Origin: Crocodylus rhombifer
Lineage: Eukaryota; Chordata; Crocodylia; Crocodylidae
Length of the DNA: 64,000 nt
NCBI GenBank assembly: GCA_038503035.1
Contig: JAVSML010001077.1
Coordinates: 62,001-126,000 of the forward strand
Direction: 5' to 3'
The translations under genes and the position numbers were made by a program. The notes below the pieces were generated by a model. That model searched no databases, had not been told where the DNA came from, and saw only the letters and a program-made list of their open reading frames with translations. Positions 1 through 12,553 of the stretch are shown here, piece after piece (position 1 is the stretch's first letter; every line of letters starts with the position of its first letter).

Positions 1-344
1 CAAAAATAATCGTTGTAGGGAATTTATGTAGGAAGATAGTTACAGATTTGGATTCCTTTATTGACAACTATTTCAAATATGATATTGAATGTAAATGTTT
101 GTAATAGAACTTGCATGTGAAAGTTTTTAGCTATTGTATTTCAAAGCCTAGGTTTATGAAATTCTCAGCCAATATTATTGCAGTCCAGCTAATTGGATTG
201 AATAAAATTACGCTTGAATTTGTTACAGTAGAAACTATCTTGTTTTCCCCCTAGTGGCTAGTTTTGTTTTTTCATAATGATATTTTCTATGACGTTGGTC
301 CAAATATCTGATTTTGTTTTTATTTCTTTTTCCCCCCCACTCAG
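1..344 (+). other. UBE2B: Last intron of UBE2B (3' part)
   Basis: AT-rich non-coding sequence that ends in a long pyrimidine tract (about 321-340) and an AG at 343-344, directly before the recognisable UBE2B coding exon. This is the expected layout of a 3' splice site. The 5' part of the intron and the upstream exons lie outside the window. Confidence 0.85.
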
Positions 345-473
345 TCTCTGCTTGATGAACCTAATCCAAACAGTCCTGCAAACAGTCAGGCAGCACAACT
401 TTATCAGGAAAACAAACGCGAATATGAAAAAAGAGTTTCAGCTATTGTTGAACAAAGCTGGAATGATTCCTAA
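345..473 (+). CDS. UBE2B: UBE2B (RAD6B) terminal coding exon
   Basis: Ubiquitin-conjugating enzyme E2 B, the RAD6 homologue. In the nucleus it works with RNF20/RNF40 to monoubiquitinate histone H2B and with RAD18 to monoubiquitinate PCNA in DNA-damage tolerance. The exon opens in phase 0 right after the acceptor AG and encodes the last 42 residues of the family's 152: it begins [20 protein letters not shown] and ends EQSWNDS before TAA (471-473). The WNDS ending fits UBE2B; the paralogue UBE2A ends differently. This segment is the C-terminal helical part of the UBC fold. The active-site cysteine (about residue 88) lies in an earlier exon outside the window, so catalysis cannot be judged here. 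The reading frame is intact. CDKN2AIPNL lies downstream in convergent orientation, as in human, which supports this being the true locus and not a retrocopy; the intron before the exon says the same. Confidence 0.96.
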
Positions 474-1700
474 TAGATGGCTACTTTGTTAATCTTCATC
501 CTCATAATCATTGTGTACAATTTAACTCTGAATAGAAAGGCTACCAGAAATTAAGTGCCACAAGTTCTAAGAATTTGCGTACAAATTGTTTGCAAAAAAT
601 TAAGCCCTCCAGTTTAGAAACTTTAAAAGCTTGTGTATCTTGATTAACATACTTTTTATTGCATGGTATGAACTAAGTTATTGCTACATAAATTTGTAAT
701 ATATCCTGTTTGTATTTTTTTCCAAGTGTATAATGTTGGTGTGCAGTTTTCATGACAGAATATACGCATTTTGTAAATCTGTACTTTTTCAAATATTGAA
801 TGCCTTATTTTTGAATTCTTTAGATTTTTAAAGTGGAGAAAAGCACTTAAAGTTTTTATATATAAATATTACATGTAAAACTGTTAAATACATAACCTCA
901 GTACAAGATGTTCTGTCACTTTCTGTATCTCTTTCAAAGGTTCAGTTTTAGCCTTAGATTTTTCTTTCAATACATGCTGACACCATGCACTTTACAAATG
1001 TTCAGAAGATTTTTGCCATGATGCTTAACTTTTGTCTTCAGTGGAGACATGCCTATCTAATCGGCTTAAATTGTTCCTGTAAATCTCCTCACTTGTATGA
1101 GGTAAGAAAGTATTTATCATCCCCTATTTTGATGGGGAAACCAAAGCGCAGATACAATAATGTGCCAGTAGTTACTGTAAATCGGTAGCAGAGGTACAAA
1201 CAGCACTTGGATCACCTGGCGCTATCTTTCTCTTGCCAGTGAGAGGTTTATTAGACTAAGACTGATAATTTGTCATTTTCAGGGAAGGTATTAATTATTT
1301 AATAAGTTGATTATACAACAAGTAAACATACCTATAGTGTGATTTCTGAGTGACCTCTGATATTTCATATTTTTCTGATGAATTTATAAATGAAATTTTA
1401 GGCAGAGTAAAACATAATAGGATATTTTTATCACAATCCTTCTTCCATAGGGATTGAAAAGCATTACCTAATCTTTATGTACCACTGATTGTTATAATTT
1501 AAAAAAAAATAATTTTTTTTTAGTTTAGCTTGGGTGGGGTGAAAACAGTAAAGCAATGAGGTTCTTACCTGTTCCTCCTGGAAAACGAATTTCTGAAGAA
1601 AGTGTCTGCAGATTATTTTACGAAATTTTATTTTGATGGGGGGGGAGAGATTTGTCAAGTTGCATGTTTGTTTCTTAGTTTATTATTAAAATGAGGAATG
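474..1700 (+). other. UBE2B: UBE2B 3' untranslated region (end approximate)
   Basis: AT-rich, repeat-free sequence downstream of the UBE2B stop, rich in ATTTA/TTTTTA runs typical of a regulated 3'UTR. I see no AATAAA close by. The first plausible poly(A) hexamer is ATTAAA at 1685-1690, so the end is placed near 1700. Another ATTAAA near 2916 would make the UTR longer. The boundary is an inference. Confidence 0.55.
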
Positions 1701-3417
1701 TAATGCAGGGGACCCCCCGTTTCCCCCCTTCATTAATGGTGTGGTAACTTCTCCCTGCAATCTGAAAGGCAGGCTGGGTAATATATTATCATGTCTGCTT
1801 TAATAGTTTTCACATGTTTTTGTTTTATTTCCCAGTGACATCAGCGTGATCACTTCTTGTCTTCAAATTCCACCTTGCATTACATGCTTGCCTACAACCC
1901 CAGAAACTCTAATGAGATTTCACAGATATAATTCATGACCACTTGCATTTCCAATTTTAGTTAACAAATCTGCTGAGGATGCATATGCCAGAATATAATT
2001 CTACAGACCCTCCTGCAGCTGTGATGGCTTTCTGTTGGTAAAACCTTCTTATTTTAAAACTATGTAGACACTGAAAATATGTAAGAAACAGTTGTCAAAG
2101 GTGGTTACACTTTGACGTTTCCAAACTCTGTTTAAAAGAGGAATTGTTTAAACCTGTACAAACAAGTACTACAGAGAAAGAAAAATGTATGTCAGAATGC
2201 TGCTTTAGTATTCCCCTGGAAAACAGCAAGTAGCATGTGGCCCAAGTTAGGTACTATAGGACATATCCTGTTCCACCTGCTAAGTATCAGAATGCAAGCT
2301 TATTCCACTGTGCTGAGTCCCTAGAAAACCACTAATGCAAAAGGTGGGCTTTTCATGGATGAATCTGAGGCACATTACAAAATAGATGCATTTTAATGCT
2401 TTTTTCAGGAACTCAGGCAGGGTTGAATAGGACTGCATAGAGCTTAATTGTTGGGATTAGAGATTTTATATTATATGAATCAATGGCATATAAAAGCAGG
2501 CTTATCACTGCTAATGCAGTGAATTCATATAGCTGTGTCATAACTGCGCATGGTTATGTAATTTCTAGGTGTATCGACATTAGATTGCAGAACTGATTGG
2601 AATATCAGTGCTGCACTAGCAGGAGCTGCTACACTGACAAGATTTTATGCAGGTTTTTAGAATAGTGTATTTAGTAAGCAACAATCTCTTTATAGTTTAA
2701 AGCCACTATTCATCCTTTGATCTATTCTGGTATCATTTTGAACACTTAAAGCTAAGTTTCTGATTTGAAAAATCATCATAAAGTGGTAGGACTCATATGC
2801 TTATCTTTTATGACATTCATGGAATCAGTTTCATAATTCTTTAAGTATTTCATTTACACTATTTTATGGAAAAGTCTAAGGATGGAATTCACCAGTTGAT
2901 TTAAAACAAAAAAATTAAACATTTAAATGGAGTTATTGTTAGGCTTTACATTTCTAAGATTAACGGTAAAGATGCTGCTTTCTAAGGGCATTTATACACA
3001 TGCTGTGGTGGGGGGGTTGCTTTAATTAAAGTGCTTGGGGTGTCTCGTGTATCAAATGAGCTTTAGTAAGGAAGAGTGACTCATGCACCAGGGAGCATTC
3101 TACCAGGTTGAGTGCATACGTTTGCTGGGAAGACTGAAAAAATCTTTTTCCTGTTATTTTTGCCTTCGCAGAGTGATAAATACTGTAATGTTCTAAGGAC
3201 AGGAAGAAGTCAGATTATCAGAATTGTCACTCGAGTTGGTGGGAGCAAGCAACTGCTGGTCACTGATTCCTTAGATTGGGGGTATGCAGTCTCCCACATA
3301 GGGCTTTGGGGTATGGAGACCATGAAAACCACTGATGCCCTCTGCCTCAAACACACAAAAGACAGTAGCTCAGAGCATTTTTTGTTTTGGAGAACTGCCA
3401 TCAAGTTCAGTGTAGAA
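1701..3417. other. Intergenic, no gene seen
   Basis: AT-rich sequence without a convincing gene. At 2989 a short stretch (GGGCATTTATACACATGCTG) resembles the terminal sequence of the MITE family found whole at 38.9 and 63.4 kb; no matching right end is visible, so it is at most a fragment. Part of the region before 2.9 kb may still be UBE2B 3'UTR. Confidence 0.5.
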
Positions 3418-4353
3418 CAGGGATGGGCAAAATATGGCCTGTGGGCTGGATCTAGCCTGGGGCAGGTCCCTCAGTCCTGCCTGCTCCGGGTACCATCTGG
3501 CCCATGGTGCATCCTACAGCCCCTGGGTGCACAGTGGGGCTGGGGCAGCTCTGCAGCTAGACTTTTTATTTTTAGACTGCCCAGGTGATGGTGGGTCTTC
3601 CAGCTGCTGCCACTGCCAGCCCCAACTTCATGGAGATGGGTGGGGACCTGCACGCACAGCCCTGGCCTTGGCTTTTGTCCCAGAGTGGACCAGCTGGGAC
3701 CTGTGCACAAAGGCCTGGCCCCAGGCTGCTCCAGATATTTCCCCCCCCCCCCCCCCCCCCCCCCGGATGAGCAGCACCGGTGGCCCGACAAAAGCTGCTG
3801 TTGGGTGTGGGGAGGAAAGCAGCCACCTTGACTTCACTGCTGCTGGGACCTTTTTGCTGCAGTTGCCCAGAGCCCGTACCTGGGCTGCCCTGCAACTCTT
3901 TGCTGTCACCCCTGCTACCAGCACTGCCTCTGGTAGTGGCAGTGGAGAGGAGCCACAGGGCAGCGTGGGTGTGGGCTTCGGGCGGTGACAGCAATAAGAG
4001 CCCAGCAGTGTTGAGAGCCCAGCAGTGTTGAGCTTTTCCCTCACACCTGGCAACAGCTTCTGTCCGGCCATTGCTACTGATGATCACTGTGGGTGGGGTG
4101 GTCCAGGGCAGGTCAGGGCTCTGTGCATCGGTCCCAGCTGGTCCTGAGCTGGTCCACTCCAGCTGGGGTGAGTCCAGGATAGACGGGCCAGGGCTGTGTA
4201 TTCAACGGCTCCTGGGCACTGGTAGTGGGGAGGAGCCATGGGGCATATGGGCTCCAGGCTGTTGTGGGAAGGAGACTGGGGGCACTGACTGGGCTGTGAC
4301 AGCACCTCAAAACTGCCTATGTGGGTGCTGGCCCAAATAATTGGCCATTCCTG
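3418..4353. mobile_element. Non-autonomous hAT transposon, 936 bp
   Basis: The left end reads CAGGGATGGGCAAAATATGG; the right end, read from the other strand, is CAGGAATGGCCAATTATTTG. These are imperfect terminal inverted repeats of hAT type. The element is flanked by an 8-bp target duplication with one mismatch: GTGTAGAA (3410-3417) and GTGTAAAA (4354-4361). The interior is GC-rich with no transposase; the open frames seen here are chance. It holds a run of 24 C (3741-3764) and a direct duplication of GAGCCCAGCAGTGTTGA near 4004-4033. Its termini match the element at 41178-41816. Confidence 0.85.
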
Positions 4354-4919
4354 GTGTAAAACCTTGTTTTGTTTGGCCAGTTATGGCATATATGAGAGTA
4401 ACTTACGTTAAATATCTTGAGACACAGAAATTTTCTTTTTTTCCTCCGCCTCCATAGATTATAAATAGAGTTTACTGATATAGTTTGGTTAAGGAAAGCC
4501 ACCTCATTATTCTCATTTAATATCTCTGTTGGGATGACTGTAAAAACACTTGACTGGTTAAACAGCTGGTTTGCTTTGATTGCCACTTCTCACATGAACT
4601 GATGTTTTTAATGATACTTCATGCTCCTCTTTCCATTGCATCTACCTTTTACCTCTCATTTTACATTAAATTGCATGCATGTCAGGGCTGGGGCTGACTT
4701 TGTTACCTGTTTATACAAGGCCTGGCACAGTGGGACCATCGGTACAATTCTAATACAAATAGCAGGCATGGGATGTTTAAAAGAACATTTGTATTTGCTG
4801 ACAGATGCTTAAAAGGCGTTTCTGTACTGAAATATTGACAGATTATTGCTCCAAACAGCACAGCATTATAAGGAATAGTATAAAGCTGCTTTGTAACGGT
4901 GAAGTAAGAAAGCAAAGTA
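4354..4919. other. Intergenic, no gene seen
   Basis: Ordinary AT-rich sequence between two transposons. No coding or repeat signature was recognised. Confidence 0.5.
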
Positions 4920-5724
4920 CCGTATTTACTTTAATATACAATAACCCTGAATATAACACACCTCCCTCCCCCCTAGTAATAAGATTCTATACATGGAGGA
5001 TTACAACAAATTTATAAATTTTCCAGGCGTGGAATTAATCATTAGTGTTGTCTTAAATTCATCCCCTTCCCCTGCTGCACATGGGGAAATAGTGGCTGAG
5101 GGGTCAGGTGCCCCACTTGCCCTCTGCCCACCCACCCTACCTTCTTTCCCTTGCAGTCTTACTGCTCCAGTTTACTGTCAGGGTCTGCTCAGGCTCTGCT
5201 GCATCCCCAAAGCCAGTGTGGAAGTGAGCTACGTGTGACTGTAAATAGGGAGTGGGGAGAAGAGGTCAGAAAGTGCAGAGGGGAAAAGGAGATTTCTGTG
5301 GTTCCCAGCTTTGACTGCTGCAAATTTCAGGTCAGGTACTCCATGAACACACTCTGAACACCACTTGTACCTACTTATATAAATTGCATAGTGATAGTCC
5401 AGAGCCAAAAAGCTCATGACTTGTATAGTTAATTGGGCTGGGCCCCAGCAGCTATAAGTGTTTGAAGCAACAGTGATCCCATAGCTTAGCACTAATTAGC
5501 CCCCCAGTAGCAATTGGAACTGTTTGTTCTTGTCACAAGTCCTGGGACCCTCCAAAAATCTATATTCAGATGAGGCACAAGGCTGTCTGGTCTGTCTCTA
5601 CCCCAGAGAGGGTGGGGCCACAATATCACATGCAACAGGTGGGGGAGGGCAGCAGAGCCCTTCAGCTATGTAGAAGTTTGCTATGTTAGCAACAAGAGGA
5701 AGATTAGGGGAAGTGTGGGTCTCT

Positions 5725-7669
5725 TACTGAAGTACTCTGCCTTTTTCTACTTCAGTATTCACAGGCAAAGTCAGCTTCCAGATTGCTGCACCTAGCAGCA
5801 CAATTTGGGAAGGAGGCAAGCAGCTGACAGTGGTAAAAGAACAGGTTATGGATTATTTAGAAAAGCTGGACAGAGAGAAGTTCACGGGGCTGGATGCGTG
5901 CAAAAGTGCTGTGGGAGTTGGCCAATGAGTCTGAGCTGCTGACTTTGAACACTGAGGCTAAGTGGGACAATTGGAAAAAGACCAATATAGTGCCCATCTT
6001 TAAGAAAACAAAGAAGTATCTGGGGAATTACAGACTGGTCAGCCTCACCTCAGTCCCTGGAAAAGTCATAGAGCAGCTCCTCAAGGAATTCATTTCTAAG
6101 GGAGAAAAAGGCGATCAGGAACAGTCGGTGTGGATTCACCAAGGGCAAGTTGTGCCTGACCAACCTAATTACCTTCTGTGATGAGGTGACTGGCTCTGGA
6201 TGCAGGGAGAGCTGTGGATGTGGTATACCTTGACTTTAGCAAGGCTTTGGATATGGTCTCCCACAACATTCTCACGGGCAAGATGAGGATGTCTGGGGTG
6301 GATGAATGGACCGTAAAGTGGACAGAAAATTGACTGGATTATTCGCCTCAGAGGGTATTAATCGGTGGCTCAATGTCTAGTTGGTAGCCAGTATCAAGTA
6401 GAGTGCCCCAGAGGTCAGTCTTGGGGCCAGTCTTGTTTATGGTCTACATCAGTGATCTGGAAGATGGGATGGAGTGCACCCTCAGCAAGTTTGTGGATGA
6501 CAAGTTGGGGGAGTAGTAGATGCACTGTATGGTAGAGCTGGGAGTTGGAGAAACCTAGACAAAATGGAGGATTGGATCAAAAGAAATCCCAAATTTGTAA
6601 GGACAGTGCAAAGTCCTGCACTTAGGATTGAACAATCTCATGCACTGGTATGGGCTGGGAACCAACTGGCTAAGCAACAGCTCTGCAGAAAAGGACCTGG
6701 GGATTACAATGGACAAGAAACTGAATATGAGTCAACAGTGTGCCCTTGTTGCAAAGAAGGCTAAGGGCATACTGGGCTGTGTTTAATAGGAGTTTTACCA
6801 GCAGATCAAGGCAACTGATTGTTCTCCTGTATTGGGCCTTGGGGAGGCCACATCTGGAGTACTGTGTTTAGACCCAGGCGCCACATAGAGAGTTTTGATG
6901 AGTTGAGGTGGGTCAGGTCAGCAATGCCCTGTCCCCCCCTGCAACAAACTCGCCAAAACTTATGTGGGATGTGGCCACATGTGGGCAAGGGAGTGGCAGG
7001 GAGCTGCCTGGGTGCTAGGTCTTGGGAGCCAACTGGAGGAAGGGGAATGGTGATGTGTGCAGCAGAGCTCACCCAGATGGTGTCCACAGCTGCCCCCATG
7101 GCACTTTCCATGAGGCCAAGCCCTGTCTGGGGTAGCCCACACTGTACTGTGCTCCAACCTGTGCCCACTGGCCCAGCCCTGATCAGTGTACACATCTTCT
7201 GGCAGGGCTGCCCCTCATGTGGCTGCAGCTGCCTTGGCGCTGTTTGGCTCCCCTCACCTCCAGCGGCAGCCCCTGCTCCTGCTGTGCCACTCCAGGTGAG
7301 GAGGAAACTTCAGCTGTGCAGTTTCTGCTTCAGCACATGGGTCTCTGGCACCAGCTTTTGGCTGCCTTCCACTCACTCTGCTACCCCACTGCAGGTGGCT
7401 GAGTGGGTGGAAGGCAGCTAGTTACTGGAGCCAGAGCCCTGCATGCTGGGGCAGGAGCTTCCTGCCTGAAACTCCCAGCTATCTTCCACCCACTCGGCTG
7501 CCTGACACGGGCGGGCAGAGAGAGCCAGAGCCCTGTGCACTGGGGCAGGAGCTGCCCAGCCTTGGCTGGGATGATAAACAGTTGGGGATGGTCCTGCTTT
7601 GAGCAGGAGGTTGGACCAGATGACCTCCTGAGATCCCTTCCAACCTTCATTTTCTATGATTCTGTGATG
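5725..7669 (+). mobile_element. CR1 LINE fragment (RT region and 3' end), interrupted
   Basis: Decayed ORF2 of a CR1 non-LTR retrotransposon. Recognisable blocks in order are an upstream segment near 5760-5900, the RT N-terminal region (5960-6080, NIVPIFKKTKKYLGNYRLVS), the block around a decayed LDFSKALD-like motif (6225-6260), the FVDD-type core near 6490, and the C-terminal RT/thumb region to about 6920. The 3'UTR end (7563-7669) carries the standard CR1 sequence around GATGACCTCCTGAGATCCCT and a short TTCTATGATTCTGTGATG tail. Several stops and frameshifts show it is dead. About 640 bp of unrelated GC-rich DNA separates the RT part from the 3' end. Confidence 0.85.
6920..7562. repeat. GC-rich insert inside the CR1, with hairpin
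   Basis: Base composition jumps from AT-rich to strongly GC-rich where CR1 homology stops, and back where the CR1 3' end resumes. It contains an 18-bp inverted repeat (7361-7378 and 7401-7418, 17 of 18 pairs, 22-bp loop); the arm motif CTTCCACYCACTC recurs again near 7488. The long open frames on both strands are composition artefacts. Its identity is unknown; most likely it is another non-autonomous element. Confidence 0.5.
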
Positions 7670-8140
7670 TTTACTAGACATTTAAGGCGGGTGAAGAGAC
7701 AAGAATAATTAGAAATGGGAAAGCAAGGCACTAAGCTGTGGGAGTGAAGAGGCAGTCCATGCATTTGACATAGTGGTTCACCATGACTCGAAAAAGAGTT
7801 GGTGCTGAGCGGCACTGAGTACAATGGGCAAAGTATCTTATTCACATGGGCTGCACTAACCTAGCCTTGCAGTAGGTTCCCATCAGTGTGTTTGCCCAAT
7901 ATGGGCCATATGAGCATACTCGGCACGGGCCGCATTCAGTCAACTTCACAGTTGGATTCCACGATTTGTGCACGTTCTGCTTCTGGCAGCAGTTTAATAA
8001 TAGCCAATGTATTTAATTGGGCTGGGAGGGAAGGGTTTGCTCACATGCCAATATAAAATAAGCGGCTTTTTTCCCCATGGGGAGGGATGGGAAGGGAGTG
8101 GGGAATGGGACAACCTCATCTTATATTCAGGTAAATACAG

Positions 8141-11100
8141 TAATCGTCAGTTTGTTCTGGGGAAATACATGGGTAGTACTTAAGTCAGTGCCTTAAAAAG
8201 ATACTAATGTGAGAGGATATTGTTCATAGTACAGCCTAGACTTAACTGAAACAGCTGGGTCTTTTCCTCTTTTGGATCAAGAAAAGGTGCTTATGGATAA
8301 AAGGCTAGAACAGACTAACATGTTAATCACTTGTTTGGGGGGGGTGAAGTGGCAGGGGAATGATTGATACTTGTGTGCATGGCTGTTTCCAGAGAACTGG
8401 GCATATGACAGGGGTATTAGAAAATAAGTGCCTAAAACTGCCATTGTATCTTTGAAAAAATATTTTCTATTACAATACTGCAAGAGCTATTTTCCACGGT
8501 AGTCACAGGTTTAGACTAAGCATGTCCAGCACTTGATAAATGTGCTGTTATGTTAAACCATTAAAAGATTTGAATAATGGGAATATTTTGAATTTGCCAT
8601 ACCTAGCACTTCTTGATACGGTCCATGGCTTAAATGAGTTGTTGACTGTCTTCATAACCCAGGTGGTTGATTTTAAGAGGCAAAGTCAACAAGAGACCAA
8701 TATACAGAAATTGGATTCTGTGCTAGCCCATCACAAATACCGTATACAAATAGCTGTTTTATATCTTTGACTTCTCCACAAACATGTTGTGTTAAGGTCA
8801 GACTACATAAATACAAGCAGTACTTATGGGGTGAAATACAGAAATCCAAGTATCACTGTAGGAACTTTCACGTTGACAGCAGAAATGGGTCTTAATATTT
8901 TTGCCACTGAGAGGTGATCCCTAGCCTTTAGGAAACCAGCCAGTTCCCAGCTGGATTTAATGAGGGCAGTAGGTAATTGGAATTACTTTGGAGTTTCTGT
9001 AGAGCAGGATGAATCTATTTCTGTTTTGAGAAAGGGATACCTGAGGCCTCCCACTTGCATGAAGTCTTATCCTCTTTGGGCTAGTCTCTCAGTCAAGCTG
9101 GGGAGGAGGTGACACTGGCCCCAGCAGACACGGGCACGGAGGCTGGATACTTCCTAGCATCTAGTCCAGATAACCACTGGGTGGAAGGATGGATCAACTG
9201 CTGAGAGCAGGCAAGCACTGCTTGTAGGAAATGGAACTGGACAAGTGTTCAAACAGTTGAGAGAAATAAAAGAGAAAAGAAAGACAGACAGGTGTCCACC
9301 ACTTAGTCTCATGTGGCATGATTTATTTTAAACCAGGGAGGGAGTTCTTCATAGAACTGAGGGGAGTTCTGCTTAAGTAATAGCACTTCTAGCTTCTCCT
9401 GGTTAGCTGGTACAATAAGACTCCTTCCACATTTCCTGCTCTAACCACTACCTATAGCTAAAGTTACCATCTCACTTTTCTAATTAGACCATGCTGGTCC
9501 TATTATTTCAGAATTTCTAGGACATCTGTTATTACTGTGGATTAGATATTTCTGTATGTTCTAAGAGTCATGGTTGGAGAAGGATGTACAATGACGATCC
9601 TTCATTTGTTCTGCTTTATTCATTTTAATTTACTGTTCTAACCAACTTTGTGAGAAGCAAGGCTTTTTTGGTGGGTGGGTGATATCTTTTACTGGACCAA
9701 CTGTGTAGTTGGGATAGACAAACTTGAGTCCCAAAAAGTTGAGGACCACTGGTTTAGAAAGAGCTGATCCTGCTGGGGGCAGGAGGAGAGATTCCTTGAC
9801 CTTACCAGGTCCCTTTCAGTCCATTTTGTATAAGTAAATGCTACAGACAGTTTAAGGTGATATGATCAGTGGTCCACATGGACCTTGCTAAAACATTTAC
9901 CTGTGGCAGCTCCTTTATAGGATTTTCTGTTAAGCAGAATTCAGGCATTTAAAACTGCCCTGTTACAAATAAAAATAATCCCCAAAAAAGCCACCATCAG
10001 TAAAGGTGTGAGTAGGGAAAAGAAGTCTGTTACTTTATAATGTGACTTTTGCTTTCTACCTAGTTTTAAAAGCGACAGTAACAAATGGAACAAGAACTGC
10101 TGCCAAGGCAGAGCCGAGGGGCTGAAAATCAGCTCTAGTTAATAGGTACAGAAGCTCTTGTAAATAAACTGCAATAAACTAATTTAGAAGTAAAGAATGC
10201 AGTCTATGCTGTTTCAGCGGGTGGTTTTGCCTCTACTTTAAACATGTTTTACAGCTCAATATTTCATCCAAGAGTGCTTTCCAATTGGCCAGGGCAGCAA
10301 TTCTCTGCTATATATTTCTTATGGATTTTCCTTTTATTGTCCCTGTGGTCCCGTCTCATGAGCAGAATTTGGGAGCTCAAATTCAAATTATTCAAAATGT
10401 TCTTGCTACTCCAGTAAATCTTAATAAAACCAAACCTACTATTTATTACTACCCCCAGCTGAGCCCTGCAGTATTTGACATTTGTAAGGACCATAAAGAA
10501 GGCCTGGGAAAGCTTTACTGGGGTAGGGGGAGCTGGGCCAGAGAAAATCAGCTTCATTTCTTTTGCAGGAGGCTTGAAATAACTAAATGCTTCCTTACTG
10601 CTACTTAGAATTGTTCTCTACTGCAGCCTAAAGCTAAATCATTTCATTGCTGTCAGCTCCTCCTGCCCAGTTGTTTTAACAGTAGTCAGATTCTTGAAAA
10701 CCATAGAAAGATGATGATCTGATGCTTTTCAAGTCTTAACCGCTTCTTCGTGGAAAGATCTGTACTTGCAAAATGTAAGAAAAACCCAAGGCTTGCTATG
10801 CTGCAGAGTGGAACATGTCCTGCTGTACGTTAATCCAGCTTTCATTTATAGTACTACCTTGATAAAGTGTTATAGGACAATACTCCATATTTCTTCTGTG
10901 ATGTCAGTAGGTTTAGAACAGACAGCTGAGATTCAGGCAGCCTGGTTCCATTTCCAGTTTTGATGCTCATCTCCAAGGTCTTGACATGTTTGAGGGGCTT
11001 AATTAACTAATATTTATTTGTAAGGCACTGGTAAAGACTAAGAGGTTTGAACTGTCTCATATAACTGGCAATTACACTAATAACTTAACCGTTTTACTGT

Positions 11101-11519
11101 TGATCATATTAGAGAAGCAAGCAACAAGACATTGATAATATCCCCTTGCATCCTTGATTCTAAAATTCCCAACACACAGACAAGACCACCAGCTTCCCAC
11201 TGTTTCTGTCATGCAGTTCATTATTAGTATTGTGGCACACTGAAAACAGCCTGCTAGATACATAGATAAAATAATTGGACTTTGATACCAAACACCATAT
11301 GGGTCATTGTACTGCCTGCATTCTTCATTTTTATAGTTAATTCAATAAAATACACAGTTTTAAGTTTGAATAGCAATGAGGAGGAATTTCCAGTCAGCTG
11401 TACAACGGAACTCATTAAATCTGTTCCAGAATTATCATTTAGTTCCACAGTACCCAGAAACGTAACCTATGAAATAATTATTGTAATTTAGAGGCGATTA
11501 GATAGGACTTTCCAGAAAG
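8141..11519. other. Intergenic between the two convergent genes
   Basis: No exon is recognised. At about 9665-9760 there is a fragment of a reptile repeat with the text GATATCTTTTACTGGACCAA, followed by a hAT-like end (GTTGAGGACCACTGG). The rest looks like unique AT-rich sequence. Confidence 0.5.
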
Positions 11520-11525
11520 TTTATT
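11520..11525 (-). terminator. CDKN2AIPNL: Candidate poly(A) signal of CDKN2AIPNL
   Basis: On the minus strand this reads AATAAA. It is the first canonical hexamer I see downstream of the CDKN2AIPNL stop, about 1.03 kb away. Cleavage would fall near 11500. Assignment is by position only. Confidence 0.45.
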
Positions 11526-12553
11526 GGTGGCAGCAGGGGTTTTGGTTAACTCATCTGATTATCTGCCTGGAATTTAAGCTATGTGATGCTCTATTTAAAC
11601 AAGATTTTCATAATTTCTCTGGGTGTTTGATAGAAATCAAGATCAAAAGGTATAAAAATCACAGTAATTGATATCTACAAATTTACTAGTAGAAACACTT
11701 TGGAACCTTGGGTTTCAGCGGGCTGTGGATCAGACCTGACAGAATAAGAGTGCAAGACAAGGAATTCTCTTTTTCATAAAAAATAGCAATTTCATTGCTT
11801 AAAAAAAAAAAAAAATCACATTGATTAAATTACACAGTAATCCAAATACCATTCTAGTGATTTAAGAGGCATTGGAACAAAACCAGGAGAATACAGTAGT
11901 GCTGCAGGCATACTAGTTGAGAAATGGGTATTAGGTGCCTGTAGAAGAAAAGCAGCAGTGTTCTAGCAACCTTGTTGTACAACACGCCCTCCCCCATCAC
12001 ACAGAATAAAGACAGTGTAGAAGCAGTGTTAGTCAATGCTCTAAACAATATTAAAACCTCTCAAAGAGGGTGAAGAGTGAGACCTCCATTTGTCTGGTTG
12101 GGGATGCGTGCTATGACAGTCAATACTCCCCAGGACCGATCAACCTAAATCAGACTTGCTAGGCATCATACAGACTTGTACCCAAAAGACAGAGGACACA
12201 CCACAGTTCCCCATCTCACGTGCATGGGCCTTTTCTGGGAGTTTGTATAGATCCATGTGTTTATGTGAAAGGAAAAAACAGATCCCTGCATACTGTTTTC
12301 TTTGATCTCCAGATCTGAGATTGTTAACCTGTTTAAAAACCCAATTTTCTGAGTTTTAAAAGTTTTGATCATGGACACCTATCATAAGCTGGTTTGGGAG
12401 TTTAAAAAAGACAAAAAAAATCAGAAGCAGTCCTTTCTCGAATGTCCATCATATTGAGAGTCCTTTTAGAAACAGTATGTTCAGTTAAAACTGGATCCTC
12501 CTTTAAACCGAGCCTGTGTCATGATGGAAATTTGAAACTTCTTCTCCCATGCA
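11526..12553 (-). other. CDKN2AIPNL: CDKN2AIPNL 3' untranslated region (inferred)
   Basis: Non-coding sequence between the stop codon in exon 3 and the candidate poly(A) signal. In transcript sense it contains a run of 15 T (11801-11815). Its extent depends on which poly(A) signal is used. Confidence 0.5.

Larger units (their letters stand above)
4920..8140. mobile_element. DNA transposon with GTAAATAC-type inverted ends, invaded by CR1
   Basis: The left end (CCGTATTTACTTTAATATAC, followed by a GAATATAAC motif) is an imperfect inverted copy of the right end (8111-8140, TTATATTCAGGTAAATACAG). Both ends are followed outward by TA, giving a 2-bp target duplication at 4918-4919 and 8141-8142. 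A TA target suggests a Tc1/mariner-like insertion, but no transposase is visible and the class is not secure. Much of the interior is later insertion: a CR1 LINE (5725-7669) split by a GC-rich block. The pairing of these particular ends is an inference from shared terminal motifs 3.2 kb apart. Confidence 0.5.

Noticed and set aside
3741..3764. Run of 24 C, possibly an assembly artefact or i-motif
   Set aside because: Homopolymer length cannot be trusted from assembly and it sits inside a transposon; not reported as functional.
3434..4340. Several overlapping open frames of 60-180 codons
   Set aside because: All lie in the GC-rich body of a hAT element and occur on both strands; no domain recognised.
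6806..7708. Long frames of up to 200 codons on both strands
   Set aside because: They span the GC-rich insert in a dead CR1; composition effect.
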